A stretch of 64,000 bases of DNA from Mycolicibacterium sphagni (GTDB taxonomy: Bacteria > Actinomycetota > Actinomycetes > Mycobacteriales > Mycobacteriaceae): NCBI RefSeq assembly GCF_013337765.1, contig NZ_VBSB01000006.1:62001-126000 (forward strand), given 5' to 3'. The number at the start of each line of letters is the position of its first letter. Positions within the stretch are counted from its first letter, which is position 1. The notes below the pieces were generated by a model. That model did no database searches. It saw only the letters and a list, made by a program, of their open reading frames with translations, and was not told the DNA's origin. This document shows, one piece after another, positions 42,886 to 50,959 of the stretch. The position numbers and the translations under genes were made by a program.

Positions 42886-45503
42886 AACTGCACCGACTGA
42901 TCCTGTCCAACTACCGCGGAATCGCACACCGCGACATCGAGTTTCCCGACCATGGCGTGGTCGTCGTATGCGGCGCCAACGAAATCGGCAAGACGTCGAT
43001 GATCGAGGCGCTCGATCTGCTGCTGGAGTCCAAGGACCGTTCGACGAAGAAGGACGTCAAGCAGGTCAAGCCGACGCACGCCGACGTCGGTTCCGAGGTC
43101 ACCGCCGAGATCAGCACGGGCCCATACCGTTTCGTGTATCGCAAGCGGTTCCACAAGAAGTGTGAAACCGAACTGACCATCCTGGCGCCGCGTCGCGAGC
43201 AACTGACCGGGGATGAGGCACACGACCGGGTGCTGGCCATGCTCGGTGAGACCGTCGACACCGGGCTATGGCATGCGCAGCGGGTGCTCCAGACCAGCTC
43301 GACCGCGGCAGTTGACTTGTCCGAATGCGATGCGCTGTCGCGCGCCCTTGACCTGGCGGCGGGCGACGACGCGGCGCTCTCGGGCACCGAACCCCTTCTG
43401 ATCGAACGGATCGACGCCGAATACGGCCGGTACTTCACCGCGACGGGCCGGCCGACCGGCGAGTGGGCAACCGCGATCGTCCAGCTGCGGGCCGCCGACG
43501 AGGAGGTGGCCCGGTGTGCCGCCGCGGTCGCCGAAGTCGACGAGCGGGTGCGCAGGCACGCCGAATTGGCGCAGCGCCAGGCCGGATTGGCCGATCGCCG
43601 GCAGGGCATCAGCCAGCGCTTGGCCGCCGCCCAGGCGGCGGCCGGCGCGCTGGCCGAGCTTGCCGGCGAGCTGCGGCAGGCCGAGCTCGTCGCGACAGCG
43701 GCGCAGGGAACCTGCGCCGCGTCGAGCGCCGCGCAGGCCGAACGCGTGCGACTGCGCGACGACGTGGCCGCGCGCACGATCGCGCTCACCGAGGTGCGAA
43801 CGCAGCTCGCGGCTGCCATCGAGGCCGAGCACACCGCGCGCGAAGTCGTCGAAATGACATGGGCGGCAGCAGCGGAATCGGCCACCGCCTTGAACGCCGC
43901 CCAGGAGGCAGTCGATGAGACCCGCCGGGTGGTGGACGCGCTGGCCGGAAATGAGCAGGCGCAGCGACTCACCGCACGCCTGGACCGCATCGAGGCGGCC
44001 GAGCAACAGCTGGCTGAGCTCAACCGCGAGCTCGCGGCGATCACGCTGACCGGTGACGTGATGGCCGATATCGAGTCGGCCGCCGCACTGGTCGAACGCA
44101 TCGAGGCGCAACTCGCGCTGACCGCCGCCACGGTGGAGTTCACCGCCGCCGCTGACCTCGAGCTGACGGTCGGCGAGCAGACCATCACGCTCACCGCGGG
44201 GCAGCGTTGGGCGCCGGCAAGCTCGTCGCCCACCACCGTCGAGCTGCCCGGAGTGGTCAGCGTGCGGATCGATCCCGGCGCCACCACATCCGGTGCCCAG
44301 GCGAAACTCGAAGCAGCGCAACGAGTTCTGGCCGAAGCATTGGGGCAAGGCGGAGCCGCAGACTTGGATGCTGCGAGGATCATTGACCGCCGCCGACGGG
44401 AATTGACCAGTAGTCGCGATCAGTTGGCCGCGACCCTGGCCGGGCTGTGCGAAGACGAGGGAGTCGGCGAGATGCGCGCGCGGCTGGCATCCCTGCGCGA
44501 GGTGATCTCGCCCGCGCTGCTCGCCGCGGGTGTCGACGGTGGCGCCGCGCGTGCGGCGTTCGTCGGGGCCATCGAGACGCGCGAGACCGCGCGCGCCCAG
44601 GCCGACCTGCACCAGCGGGCGGTGGCAGGCGCCAATGTGCAACTGACTGAGAAGAGCACGGCGGCAACGGTTCTTCGTTCGAAGCTGACCGACGCCAGTG
44701 CTGAGCGCGACGCCGCGACGGGGCGCCTCACGGCCCAGCGGGCGCTGGCGGGCGACGAGCAGGTCGCCGAGCGGGCCGCCGCCGACGTCGAGGCGCAGAA
44801 GCAGGCCGCCGCCGCGGTCGCCGAGCTGGCGCAGCGGTATGCGGCGGCGGATCCCGCTGCGGTGGAAGCGGAATTGGCCTCGGCCAAGGTTGCGAACACC
44901 GACCTGGACCGTGAACAGGCCGGGGTCGGGCAGGCACTCAACGACATCACCGTCGAACTGGGGGTGATGGGCAACGAGGGGCGCAAGGGCAGGCTCGACG
45001 CGGCCCAGATCGCCCGGGAACATGCCTTCGCCGAGCATTCGCGAGTATCCCGCCGGGCCAGGGCTGCCGAACTCCTGCGATCGGTCATGTCCCGGCACCG
45101 GGATACGACCAGAGCGCGTTACGTCGCGCCGTTTCGCACCGAGATCGAACGGCTCGGCCGCCCGGTGTTCGGGCCGACCTTCGAAGTCGAGATCGACAGC
45201 GACTTGCGAATCTGCAACCGTACGTTGGACGGTCGCACGGTGCCCTATGACTCACTGTCGGGCGGTGCAAAAGAACAACTCGGGATTCTGGCCCGGCTGG
45301 CCGGCGCGGCGCTGGTCGCCTCGGAGGACGCTGTGCCGGTGGTCATCGACGACGCCTTGGGATTCACCGATCCCGAGCGGCTGACCAAGATGGGCGCCGT
45401 GTTCGACACCGTCGGTGACCACGGGCAGGTCATCGTGCTCACCTGCACACCGACCCGCTATCTGGGTGTGCACGACGCGCACGTGATCGAACTGACCGCC
45501 TAG
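42882..45503 (+). CDS. SbcC/Rad50-like ATPase with coiled coil (Rv1278-like)
   Basis: An 873-aa SMC-family ATPase. Walker A GANEIGKTS is at residues 31-39, the ABC signature LSGGAKEQL begins at 792 and Walker B VVIDDALGF lies near 819-827. Between these are two long Ala/Glu/Arg-rich coiled-coil arms with a central hinge segment near 425-465. No Cys-x2-Cys zinc hook is visible, and the arms are shorter than in E. coli SbcC. It acts with the upstream nuclease. The stop overlaps the convergent WS/DGAT stop by 4 nt. Confidence 0.92.
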   Translation: MKLHRLILSNYRGIAHRDIEFPDHGVVVVCGANEIGKTSMIEALDLLLESKDRSTKKDVKQVKPTHADVGSEVTAEISTGPYRFVYRKRFHKKCETELTILAPRREQLTGDEAHDRVLAMLGETVDTGLWHAQRVLQTSSTAAVDLSECDALSRALDLAAGDDAALSGTEPLLIERIDAEYGRYFTATGRPTGEWATAIVQLRAADEEVARCAAAVAEVDERVRRHAELAQRQAGLADRRQGISQRLAAAQAAAGALAELAGELRQAELVATAAQGTCAASSAAQAERVRLRDDVAARTIALTEVRTQLAAAIEAEHTAREVVEMTWAAAAESATALNAAQEAVDETRRVVDALAGNEQAQRLTARLDRIEAAEQQLAELNRELAAITLTGDVMADIESAAALVERIEAQLALTAATVEFTAAADLELTVGEQTITLTAGQRWAPASSSPTTVELPGVVSVRIDPGATTSGAQAKLEAAQRVLAEALGQGGAADLDAARIIDRRRRELTSSRDQLAATLAGLCEDEGVGEMRARLASLREVISPALLAAGVDGGAARAAFVGAIETRETARAQADLHQRAVAGANVQLTEKSTAATVLRSKLTDASAERDAATGRLTAQRALAGDEQVAERAAADVEAQKQAAAAVAELAQRYAAADPAAVEAELASAKVANTDLDREQAGVGQALNDITVELGVMGNEGRKGRLDAAQIAREHAFAEHSRVSRRARAAELLRSVMSRHRDTTRARYVAPFRTEIERLGRPVFGPTFEVEIDSDLRICNRTLDGRTVPYDSLSGGAKEQLGILARLAGAALVASEDAVPVVIDDALGFTDPERLTKMGAVFDTVGDHGQVIVLTCTPTRYLGVHDAHVIELTA

Positions 45504-46867
45504 GTCTGGGCCAACGCCAGCACTTCGTCGAAGCTTTCCACCAGGCAGTCGTAGAACACCTCGTAGTCGGGGATTGCGCCGGTATCGACATCGAGGCCGA
45601 GCGCGCACGTGTCCATGTAGGTCAGCAGCGTGACGTTGACCGCCGCGCCGACGGTCGGACCGAAGGCGTACTGCCCGCGCACCCGAGCGCCACCCAGATA
45701 CACCGGTACGGGCACCCCCGGTACGTCGCTGCAGAGGAAGTCGACGTGACGCAGGATCGATCCGATATACCAGCGCGGCATCACATTGAGCACACTGGCG
45801 ATCAATTGTGTATAGGGCAGTGACTTTTCGTGACGCGCCCGGCTGGTGCACTCGTGAATGCTGCTGATCCGCCGCGCCGGGTCGGTGATGCCGACCGGAA
45901 CGTCGAATCGCATCAGGGTGATCCGGTTCCCGCCCACGCCGTCATCGTCGGTGCGAAGGCTGATCGGCATGGTCAGGTGTAGATCGAATACGCCGACACC
46001 GTGCTTGTCGTGGTAGCGCCGCAGCCCGCCGGCGACCCCGGCGACGAACGCGTCGTTGAGTGCGCCGCCGCTTCGGTGGGCGGCTTCGCGAAGGCGCGGC
46101 ATCGGCACGTCGAGCACGCCCAGGCGGCGCACCAGTGTGCGCTCCTTCATCAGCGGAGAGCCGGGCTTGTTCACCGGGCGAATGGTCCGATACACCGACG
46201 CGGCCAGCTCGCCCGCCGACTCGGCGGTGTACCGAGGCCGTCGAATCATGTTGAACAACAACCTCGGAGCGATCTTGACCGACTCGCTCACCAGCGTGCC
46301 GACCAGGTCGGCGTTGTAGCGCAACGCATCGCGGTAGATCGCCAGCGGTTGACGCGCGGGAACGGCGGGCTCGGCCGGTACCGGGTCGATGACCCGGGGG
46401 TCCTCGCTCAGATCGAAGAGCCGCATCGCGATCTGGACGCCGCCGACACCGTCGGTCAGCGCGTGGTGGAATTTGCACAGCACGGCCGCGCCGCCGTCGG
46501 CGAGACCGTCGACCAGGGTGGCTTCCCACATCGGCCGGGCCCGGTCGAAGTCGGCCATCGCGGCCAGCCGGGCCATCTCGAGCACGCCGGCGAGGTCGCC
46601 GGGCTGCGGAGCTGACACCCGGCGCATGTGGTAGTCCAGATCGAAGTCGGGGGCGTACTCCCAACGGGGTGGCGCCGGCGGCGGTGAGTTCACCACCCGC
46701 TGCCGGAACATCGGCAGTTCGCGGCTGACCAGATCGAACCGCTCCCGCACCGCATTCCAGTCGGGGGACCGGTCGAGGAGGATCACCGTCACCACCGTCG
46801 ATCTCAGCCGCGGATCGGCTTCCATCGACCAGGTGAACGCGTCTGTGCTGCGCATGAATTCGGTCAT
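45500..46867 (-). CDS. Wax ester synthase/diacylglycerol acyltransferase (WS/DGAT)
   Basis: A 455-aa membrane-associated acyltransferase. The catalytic motif HHALTDG is at residues 134-140. Other family blocks are PMWEATLVDGL, LNDAFVAGVAGGLR and the C-terminal CSDVPGVPVPVYLGGA region. These enzymes make triacylglycerol or wax esters from acyl-CoA, a storage lipid in dormant mycobacteria. A DosR-like box lies 61 bp upstream of the ATG, so induction by hypoxia or NO is likely, as for tgs1. Convergent overlap with the SbcC-like gene. Confidence 0.93.
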   Translation of the reverse strand: MTEFMRSTDAFTWSMEADPRLRSTVVTVILLDRSPDWNAVRERFDLVSRELPMFRQRVVNSPPPAPPRWEYAPDFDLDYHMRRVSAPQPGDLAGVLEMARLAAMADFDRARPMWEATLVDGLADGGAAVLCKFHHALTDGVGGVQIAMRLFDLSEDPRVIDPVPAEPAVPARQPLAIYRDALRYNADLVGTLVSESVKIAPRLLFNMIRRPRYTAESAGELAASVYRTIRPVNKPGSPLMKERTLVRRLGVLDVPMPRLREAAHRSGGALNDAFVAGVAGGLRRYHDKHGVGVFDLHLTMPISLRTDDDGVGGNRITLMRFDVPVGITDPARRISSIHECTSRARHEKSLPYTQLIASVLNVMPRWYIGSILRHVDFLCSDVPGVPVPVYLGGARVRGQYAFGPTVGAAVNVTLLTYMDTCALGLDVDTGAIPDYEVFYDCLVESFDEVLALAQT

Positions 46868-46927
46868 GATCTGCTCCCACGACGAACGTACGACGCAGGG
46901 GTATCGGACGACACGCCATAGGTTCAG

Positions 46928-46947
46928 CTGGGGACTTTGGCCCCTAA
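46928..46947 (-). promoter_or_regulatory. DosR (DevR) box
   Basis: The 20 bp match the DosR consensus (TTSGGGACTWWAGTCCCSAA) at 16 of 20 positions, with GGGACTTT and GGCCCC as the half sites. It is centred about 70 bp upstream of the WS/DGAT start, in the gap before the molybdopterin oxidoreductase. Confidence 0.6.
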
Positions 46948-46958
46948 CACTGAGGACC

Positions 46959-48944
46959 TCACGCAGGGTGCAGGCTGACCGGAATGCCGGAGTAGCGGAC
47001 CATTCCCGTCATGGTGTCGATGTCGTCTTTGCTGGTCAGCCGATTGACATTGGCGTCGTGATGGCCGTGCGGAATCGATACCACCCCAGTCCTGATCGAG
47101 CCGTCAACCTTTGCCACACCGGTCAATTCACCGTTGGCGCTGCGCACGGTCACGGGTTGGCCGTTGACGATCCCCGCGGCGCTGCCGTCCACCGGGTTGA
47201 TCAGGATCTCGGCGGCTTCACCAAGGAAATCAAGCTGGCCGTTGAGTTTCTTGCGCTGCCGGCGCGGCACCATCACCAGGGGAGCCGGCGGTGCGAGCGC
47301 GGTCAGCTGATCGACCAGTAGCGGGGGAGCCAGCCGCCAGCCGCCCATCCGGCCGATGTGGTCGTCGACCCATGGCGCGGGAAGGGGCTGCGGTGCTTCG
47401 GCCCATCCCGTGGCGGCCACCTCGTCGAATGTGGTCCGGGCGCCGGCCAACAAAACGGCGAGCACGTCGTCATCGGTACTGGTGCCCGGGTCCCCAAGCG
47501 TGCCGAGGTCGTAGCCGAGCCGCCGCCCGAGTTCGGCGAACACCCACCACATCGAACGCCGATCGCCGACCGGTGCCACGACGGCGGGGCTGTACTGCAC
47601 GGATACGCGTGAGCTCAGGACGTCGTGAAGGGTGATGTCGGACCGTTCGAGTGGATCCTTGGTCGGCAGCACGTGGGTGGCCAATTGGGTGGTCTCGTTG
47701 TCGATGATCTCCGTGGTGGCGAACACCTCGAGGCTCTGCAGGGCCGGGATCAACTTCCCCGTCTCGGGCATACAGGTGACCAGGCTGCCGCCCACATTGA
47801 TCAGCGCGCGGATATGGCCCGCGGCGATCTCGTCGGGCAATACGGCACACGGCCATTCATTGATGAAGGCCTGTGCCTCCGGCCGGCTTCGCGGCCCGGG
47901 ACCGAACGATCCCTCGACCGGGGTGATCGGCAGGAACTCACCGAAAGCCTCCAGCTGGTAGGCGAACCCGGGATGAAACCACGTCCCGCCAGGACGGTTC
48001 ATCGCCCCGGTGAGGATCATCAACACCCAGGCCAGCCATTGGGTGACATTGCCGCGTTCGGCGGTCATCGTCACGCCGGTGCCGGTTTCGATTGCGACAC
48101 AACGTGCCTCGCGGACAGCCGTCGCCAGCCGGGCCAGCTCATGCGCGGGGACGTCGGTCAGCGACGCGGTGTGCTCGTGGGTGAACGGCTCGACAGCGGC
48201 GGTCAACTCAGCCAACCCCTGCACGGGCACATCGGTTTTCGCACCGTTGATCAGTATCTCGCGCACCAGGTAGGCCAATACCGCGTGGTCGGTGCTGGGC
48301 CGTGCTGCCAGATGGCCGGTGGCCAGCCGCGCGGTCTCGGTGTGCCGCGGGTCGATCACCCACACCTGCCCGCGCCGGGCGATATCGCGCACCGTGCCGG
48401 TCGGGTTGGGCATCGAGATCGCATGCCCGTGTGACACAACCGGATTCACGCCGACGAGCAGGAGAAAGTCGCAGTTCTCGAGGTCGGTCCGGCCCGACAA
48501 GCCCATGAACCCGCCCACCAGATCCGAGATCAGCGGCTTGGCGGTGCCGTCGATGGTCAGCGGGCTGAACTTGGCCGGGGTGCCGATCGCGGCGTGCAGG
48601 GCTTCGGCCATCCGGAAGCCGGCGCTCTCCATGGTGCTGAAGTAGAAGCCGACCGCTTGGGGACCGTGCTCGTCGATGATCGCCTTCAGCCGGGTGGCCA
48701 GGTCGTCCAGGCAGGTGTCCCATGAGGTGTCCTGCAGCTGGTCGTCCACCCGCATCTGGGGCTTCTCCAGCCGGGCCGGATGGTGATGCAGCAGCGGCAG
48801 CGCCCGTCCCTTCGCGCACGTGTAGCCCTTTGAGAACGGGTGGTCCTGGTCGCCGCGAACGCGGAGCACCTCGTCACCGTCGACGTCGACGAGGATGCCG
48901 CAGACCGACGTGCAGACCCGGCAGAAACTGCGCACCGTTTGCAT
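46959..48944 (-). CDS. Molybdopterin-dependent oxidoreductase
   Basis: A 661-aa molybdopterin-bis(guanine dinucleotide) enzyme of the DMSO-reductase superfamily. The N-terminal 4Fe-4S motif is C8-x2-C11-x3-C15-x27-C43. The catalytic region and guanosine-binding blocks follow (VNPVVSHGHA, VWVIDPRHTETAR, and a C-terminal domain ending with NRLTSKDDIDTMTG). It has no Tat signal, so it is cytoplasmic. No electron-transfer subunit is next to it. It resembles mycobacterial formate-dehydrogenase or assimilatory-nitrate-reductase-like proteins, but the substrate is unknown. ATG 48944 is preferred over 48974 because the cluster motif follows at once. Confidence 0.88.
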   Translation of the reverse strand: MQTVRSFCRVCTSVCGILVDVDGDEVLRVRGDQDHPFSKGYTCAKGRALPLLHHHPARLEKPQMRVDDQLQDTSWDTCLDDLATRLKAIIDEHGPQAVGFYFSTMESAGFRMAEALHAAIGTPAKFSPLTIDGTAKPLISDLVGGFMGLSGRTDLENCDFLLLVGVNPVVSHGHAISMPNPTGTVRDIARRGQVWVIDPRHTETARLATGHLAARPSTDHAVLAYLVREILINGAKTDVPVQGLAELTAAVEPFTHEHTASLTDVPAHELARLATAVREARCVAIETGTGVTMTAERGNVTQWLAWVLMILTGAMNRPGGTWFHPGFAYQLEAFGEFLPITPVEGSFGPGPRSRPEAQAFINEWPCAVLPDEIAAGHIRALINVGGSLVTCMPETGKLIPALQSLEVFATTEIIDNETTQLATHVLPTKDPLERSDITLHDVLSSRVSVQYSPAVVAPVGDRRSMWWVFAELGRRLGYDLGTLGDPGTSTDDDVLAVLLAGARTTFDEVAATGWAEAPQPLPAPWVDDHIGRMGGWRLAPPLLVDQLTALAPPAPLVMVPRRQRKKLNGQLDFLGEAAEILINPVDGSAAGIVNGQPVTVRSANGELTGVAKVDGSIRTGVVSIPHGHHDANVNRLTSKDDIDTMTGMVRYSGIPVSLHPA

Positions 48945-48994
48945 AGTGCGCAAGCTACCCGCCCGTCGTGGCAAGTACTTGATATTGCGGAAAT

Positions 48995-49012
48995 GCTGAG
49001 CGAATGCTCAGC
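48995..49012. promoter_or_regulatory. Perfect inverted repeat upstream of the molybdopterin enzyme
   Basis: GCTGAGC (48995-49001) and GCTCAGC (49006-49012) are separated by GAAT. The arms sit 51 bp upstream of the ATG. TGAGC-N4-GCTCA is a common TetR-type operator half-site pattern in actinobacteria. No matching regulator is adjacent. Confidence 0.45.
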
Positions 49013-49135
49013 CTGTGACCCGCCCAGGTGTAGCTGTCGAGTCATGGTTGTGTCCTCTGGTTACGTCGAGATCGACGAATTGCAGGCAGTTACTCGCACT
49101 TTCGCTGCGAAACGTCGGTTTGGGCGAGAAGGAGC

Positions 49136-49550
49136 TCAGAAGTAGGCGTTGGCCGGAATCGGCCTGCCGTGCAACAGGTTCTGGCCGACGGACCCTGGTG
49201 GCACCCTCGGCTACCTTGGCCGGCCACTGGCGCGACCTCGGCTCGGAGGGCGTGCGCAGCCGCTCCTCGACGAATCAGAAATGCGTGCGGAAGATATGCG
49301 CCACAATGGGATCAGCTGAAGCGACATCGATCACGGTCGAAAACAATTGACGGACACCGAAATTCGGACCGCCAAGCTCTTCGGGTAGACGAAGTGTGCC
49401 GAAACCGGCTTGTTTGAGGGCATTGACATGGTCAAAGGGGTTCTCGTCGTTGAGGTCTCGGTCCTTGGCGCCAGATCTGATCTGGGCGAGCAGCTCGGTG
49501 AACTCAGGGGTGCCGGGCAGGATGCGGTTGACAGGCTCCACTGTGGTCAT
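49136..49550 (-). pseudogene. Acyl-CoA dehydrogenase/DszC-like flavoenzyme remnant
   Basis: A decayed gene on the minus strand. The intact 91-codon part (49275-49550) reads like the N-terminus of an acyl-CoA dehydrogenase of the DszC/SfnB type: LKQAGFGTLRLPEELGG and SADPIVAHIFRTHF. The TGA at 49275 sits where TGG (Trp) is expected. The same frame then continues FVEERLRTPSEPRS. In a second frame, a C-terminus-like end SVGQNLLHGRPIPANAYF follows and stops at 49136. The middle of the gene, about 270 codons, is missing. So it has a nonsense change plus a large internal deletion and is certainly non-functional. Confidence 0.8.
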
Positions 49551-49681
49551 GGCCCCGTTCTACGCCAGCGCCACCGCGACGAGCACTGCTTTGGCTCACC
49601 CCGAACCTAAGAGAGGTGCCGACGGCGCATTCCATTCCCGCCCCCGGCGGGGCACAATCAAGCCATGGTGGGCCAGCGGCG

Positions 49682-50959
49682 ATGACTTTGAACGAGAAGC
49701 GGCGCCGCGCCCACGACAAACTTGCGGCACTGCCCGGCGTGCGTCCGGTCCGGCGCCCGATCACGCCTGGTGGACCCGACGAATTCGACCTCTACTACGT
49801 GCGCACCGGCCGCAAGACCCGGCATCCGGTGGTCATCATCCCCGGTGGCCCGGGGGCCGCTTCGATTGCGCTCTACCGCGGGCTGCGCCGCCGGGCCGCC
49901 GCCGAGGGCCTGGACGTGATCATGATCGAGCACCGGGGCATCGGAATGTCGCGGCACGACGACGCGGGCGCGGACCTGCCGCCCGCGGCGCTGACCATTG
50001 AGCAGGTCGTCGACGACGTCGCCGCCGTGCTCGACGACGCGCAGGTGGACAGTGCCATCATCTACGGGACGTCCTACGGCACCTATATCGCCGCGGGCGT
50101 AGGGGTGCGCCACCCGGCCCGGGTCTTCGCGATGATCCTGGATTCGCCGCTGCTGGATCATGACGACATCGAGGTCGTGCGGCGGAACATCCGCAGCGTG
50201 CTGTGGCACGGTCAGCGGGATACCGAGGAGGTGGCCGACAAGGTCCGCCGCCTGGTTGACGACGGGGTGATGACCCCGGCCGCCGCACAGCTCGCCGCGA
50301 CCGTCTACGGGTTCGGTGGTGCGCGTCTGCTGGACCGTCAGCTCGAACTGCTGATCGGTGGGCGCCCCCTGGTGTGGCAGACGATGGGCCGGCTCGGCGA
50401 GTTGATGGTCGGCCGAAAAGCGCCGTACCGCAACGAGACCGATCTGGTCGAGCGGATCGCGTTCCGTGAGCTCAACTATGCGGCCGACCCGGACGGGTTG
50501 CCGCTCGACCCGGCGGTCGCCATGCGTGATCTTGCGACCGGGGAGGCCCCGCGGTTCGAGGCCGAACCGTTCGACCTGGTCGCCGAGATGCCGAAATTCA
50601 CCTGGCCGACGGTGGTGATCTCCGGTGGCCGCGACCTCATCACGCCGCCGGCAGTCGCCGAGCGGGTCGCCGGGCTGATCCCCGGATCGGTGCTGGTGCG
50701 GTTGGCGACCACCGGTCACAGCGTGCTCGATACCAAGGAACGCGCGGCTCTGCGCATCGCCGAGGCGGCCTCCATCGGCCGGATCGACACGCTGCAGCCG
50801 CAGGAAGCGACGCTGGACGCCCTGCCGAGTGTCCCCGCCGTGCGGTTGATGGTGTCGGCGCTGGCGGTGGCGGCGCGCGTCGAGGCTATCCTGCCCGCGA
50901 TGCTTCCGCGCGCGGTGGCCCGTACCCTCCCCGATTTCTCGAAGCCCGCTACTTCATGA
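49682..50959 (+). CDS. Alpha/beta hydrolase, proline iminopeptidase-like
   Basis: A 425-aa alpha/beta hydrolase. The oxyanion-hole motif IPGGPG and strand IMIEHRGIGMS are followed by nucleophile motif YGTSYGTY, the acid in VVISGGRDLITPP and the histidine TTGHSVLD. These features match the prolyl-iminopeptidase/tricorn-interacting factor F1 group, which removes N-terminal residues from peptides. Location next to oppA may link it to peptide use. The ATG at 49682 is taken as start; GTG 49616 would add 22 residues lacking family similarity. The 3' end overlaps the convergent oppA stop by 11 bp. Confidence 0.85.
   Translation: MTLNEKRRRAHDKLAALPGVRPVRRPITPGGPDEFDLYYVRTGRKTRHPVVIIPGGPGAASIALYRGLRRRAAAEGLDVIMIEHRGIGMSRHDDAGADLPPAALTIEQVVDDVAAVLDDAQVDSAIIYGTSYGTYIAAGVGVRHPARVFAMILDSPLLDHDDIEVVRRNIRSVLWHGQRDTEEVADKVRRLVDDGVMTPAAAQLAATVYGFGGARLLDRQLELLIGGRPLVWQTMGRLGELMVGRKAPYRNETDLVERIAFRELNYAADPDGLPLDPAVAMRDLATGEAPRFEAEPFDLVAEMPKFTWPTVVISGGRDLITPPAVAERVAGLIPGSVLVRLATTGHSVLDTKERAALRIAEAASIGRIDTLQPQEATLDALPSVPAVRLMVSALAVAARVEAILPAMLPRAVARTLPDFSKPATS

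Noticed and set aside
49616..49681. GTG 49616 as the start of the alpha/beta hydrolase
   Set aside because: It adds 22 residues rich in Pro, Gly, His and Ser with no similarity to the family. It stays possible but is less likely.
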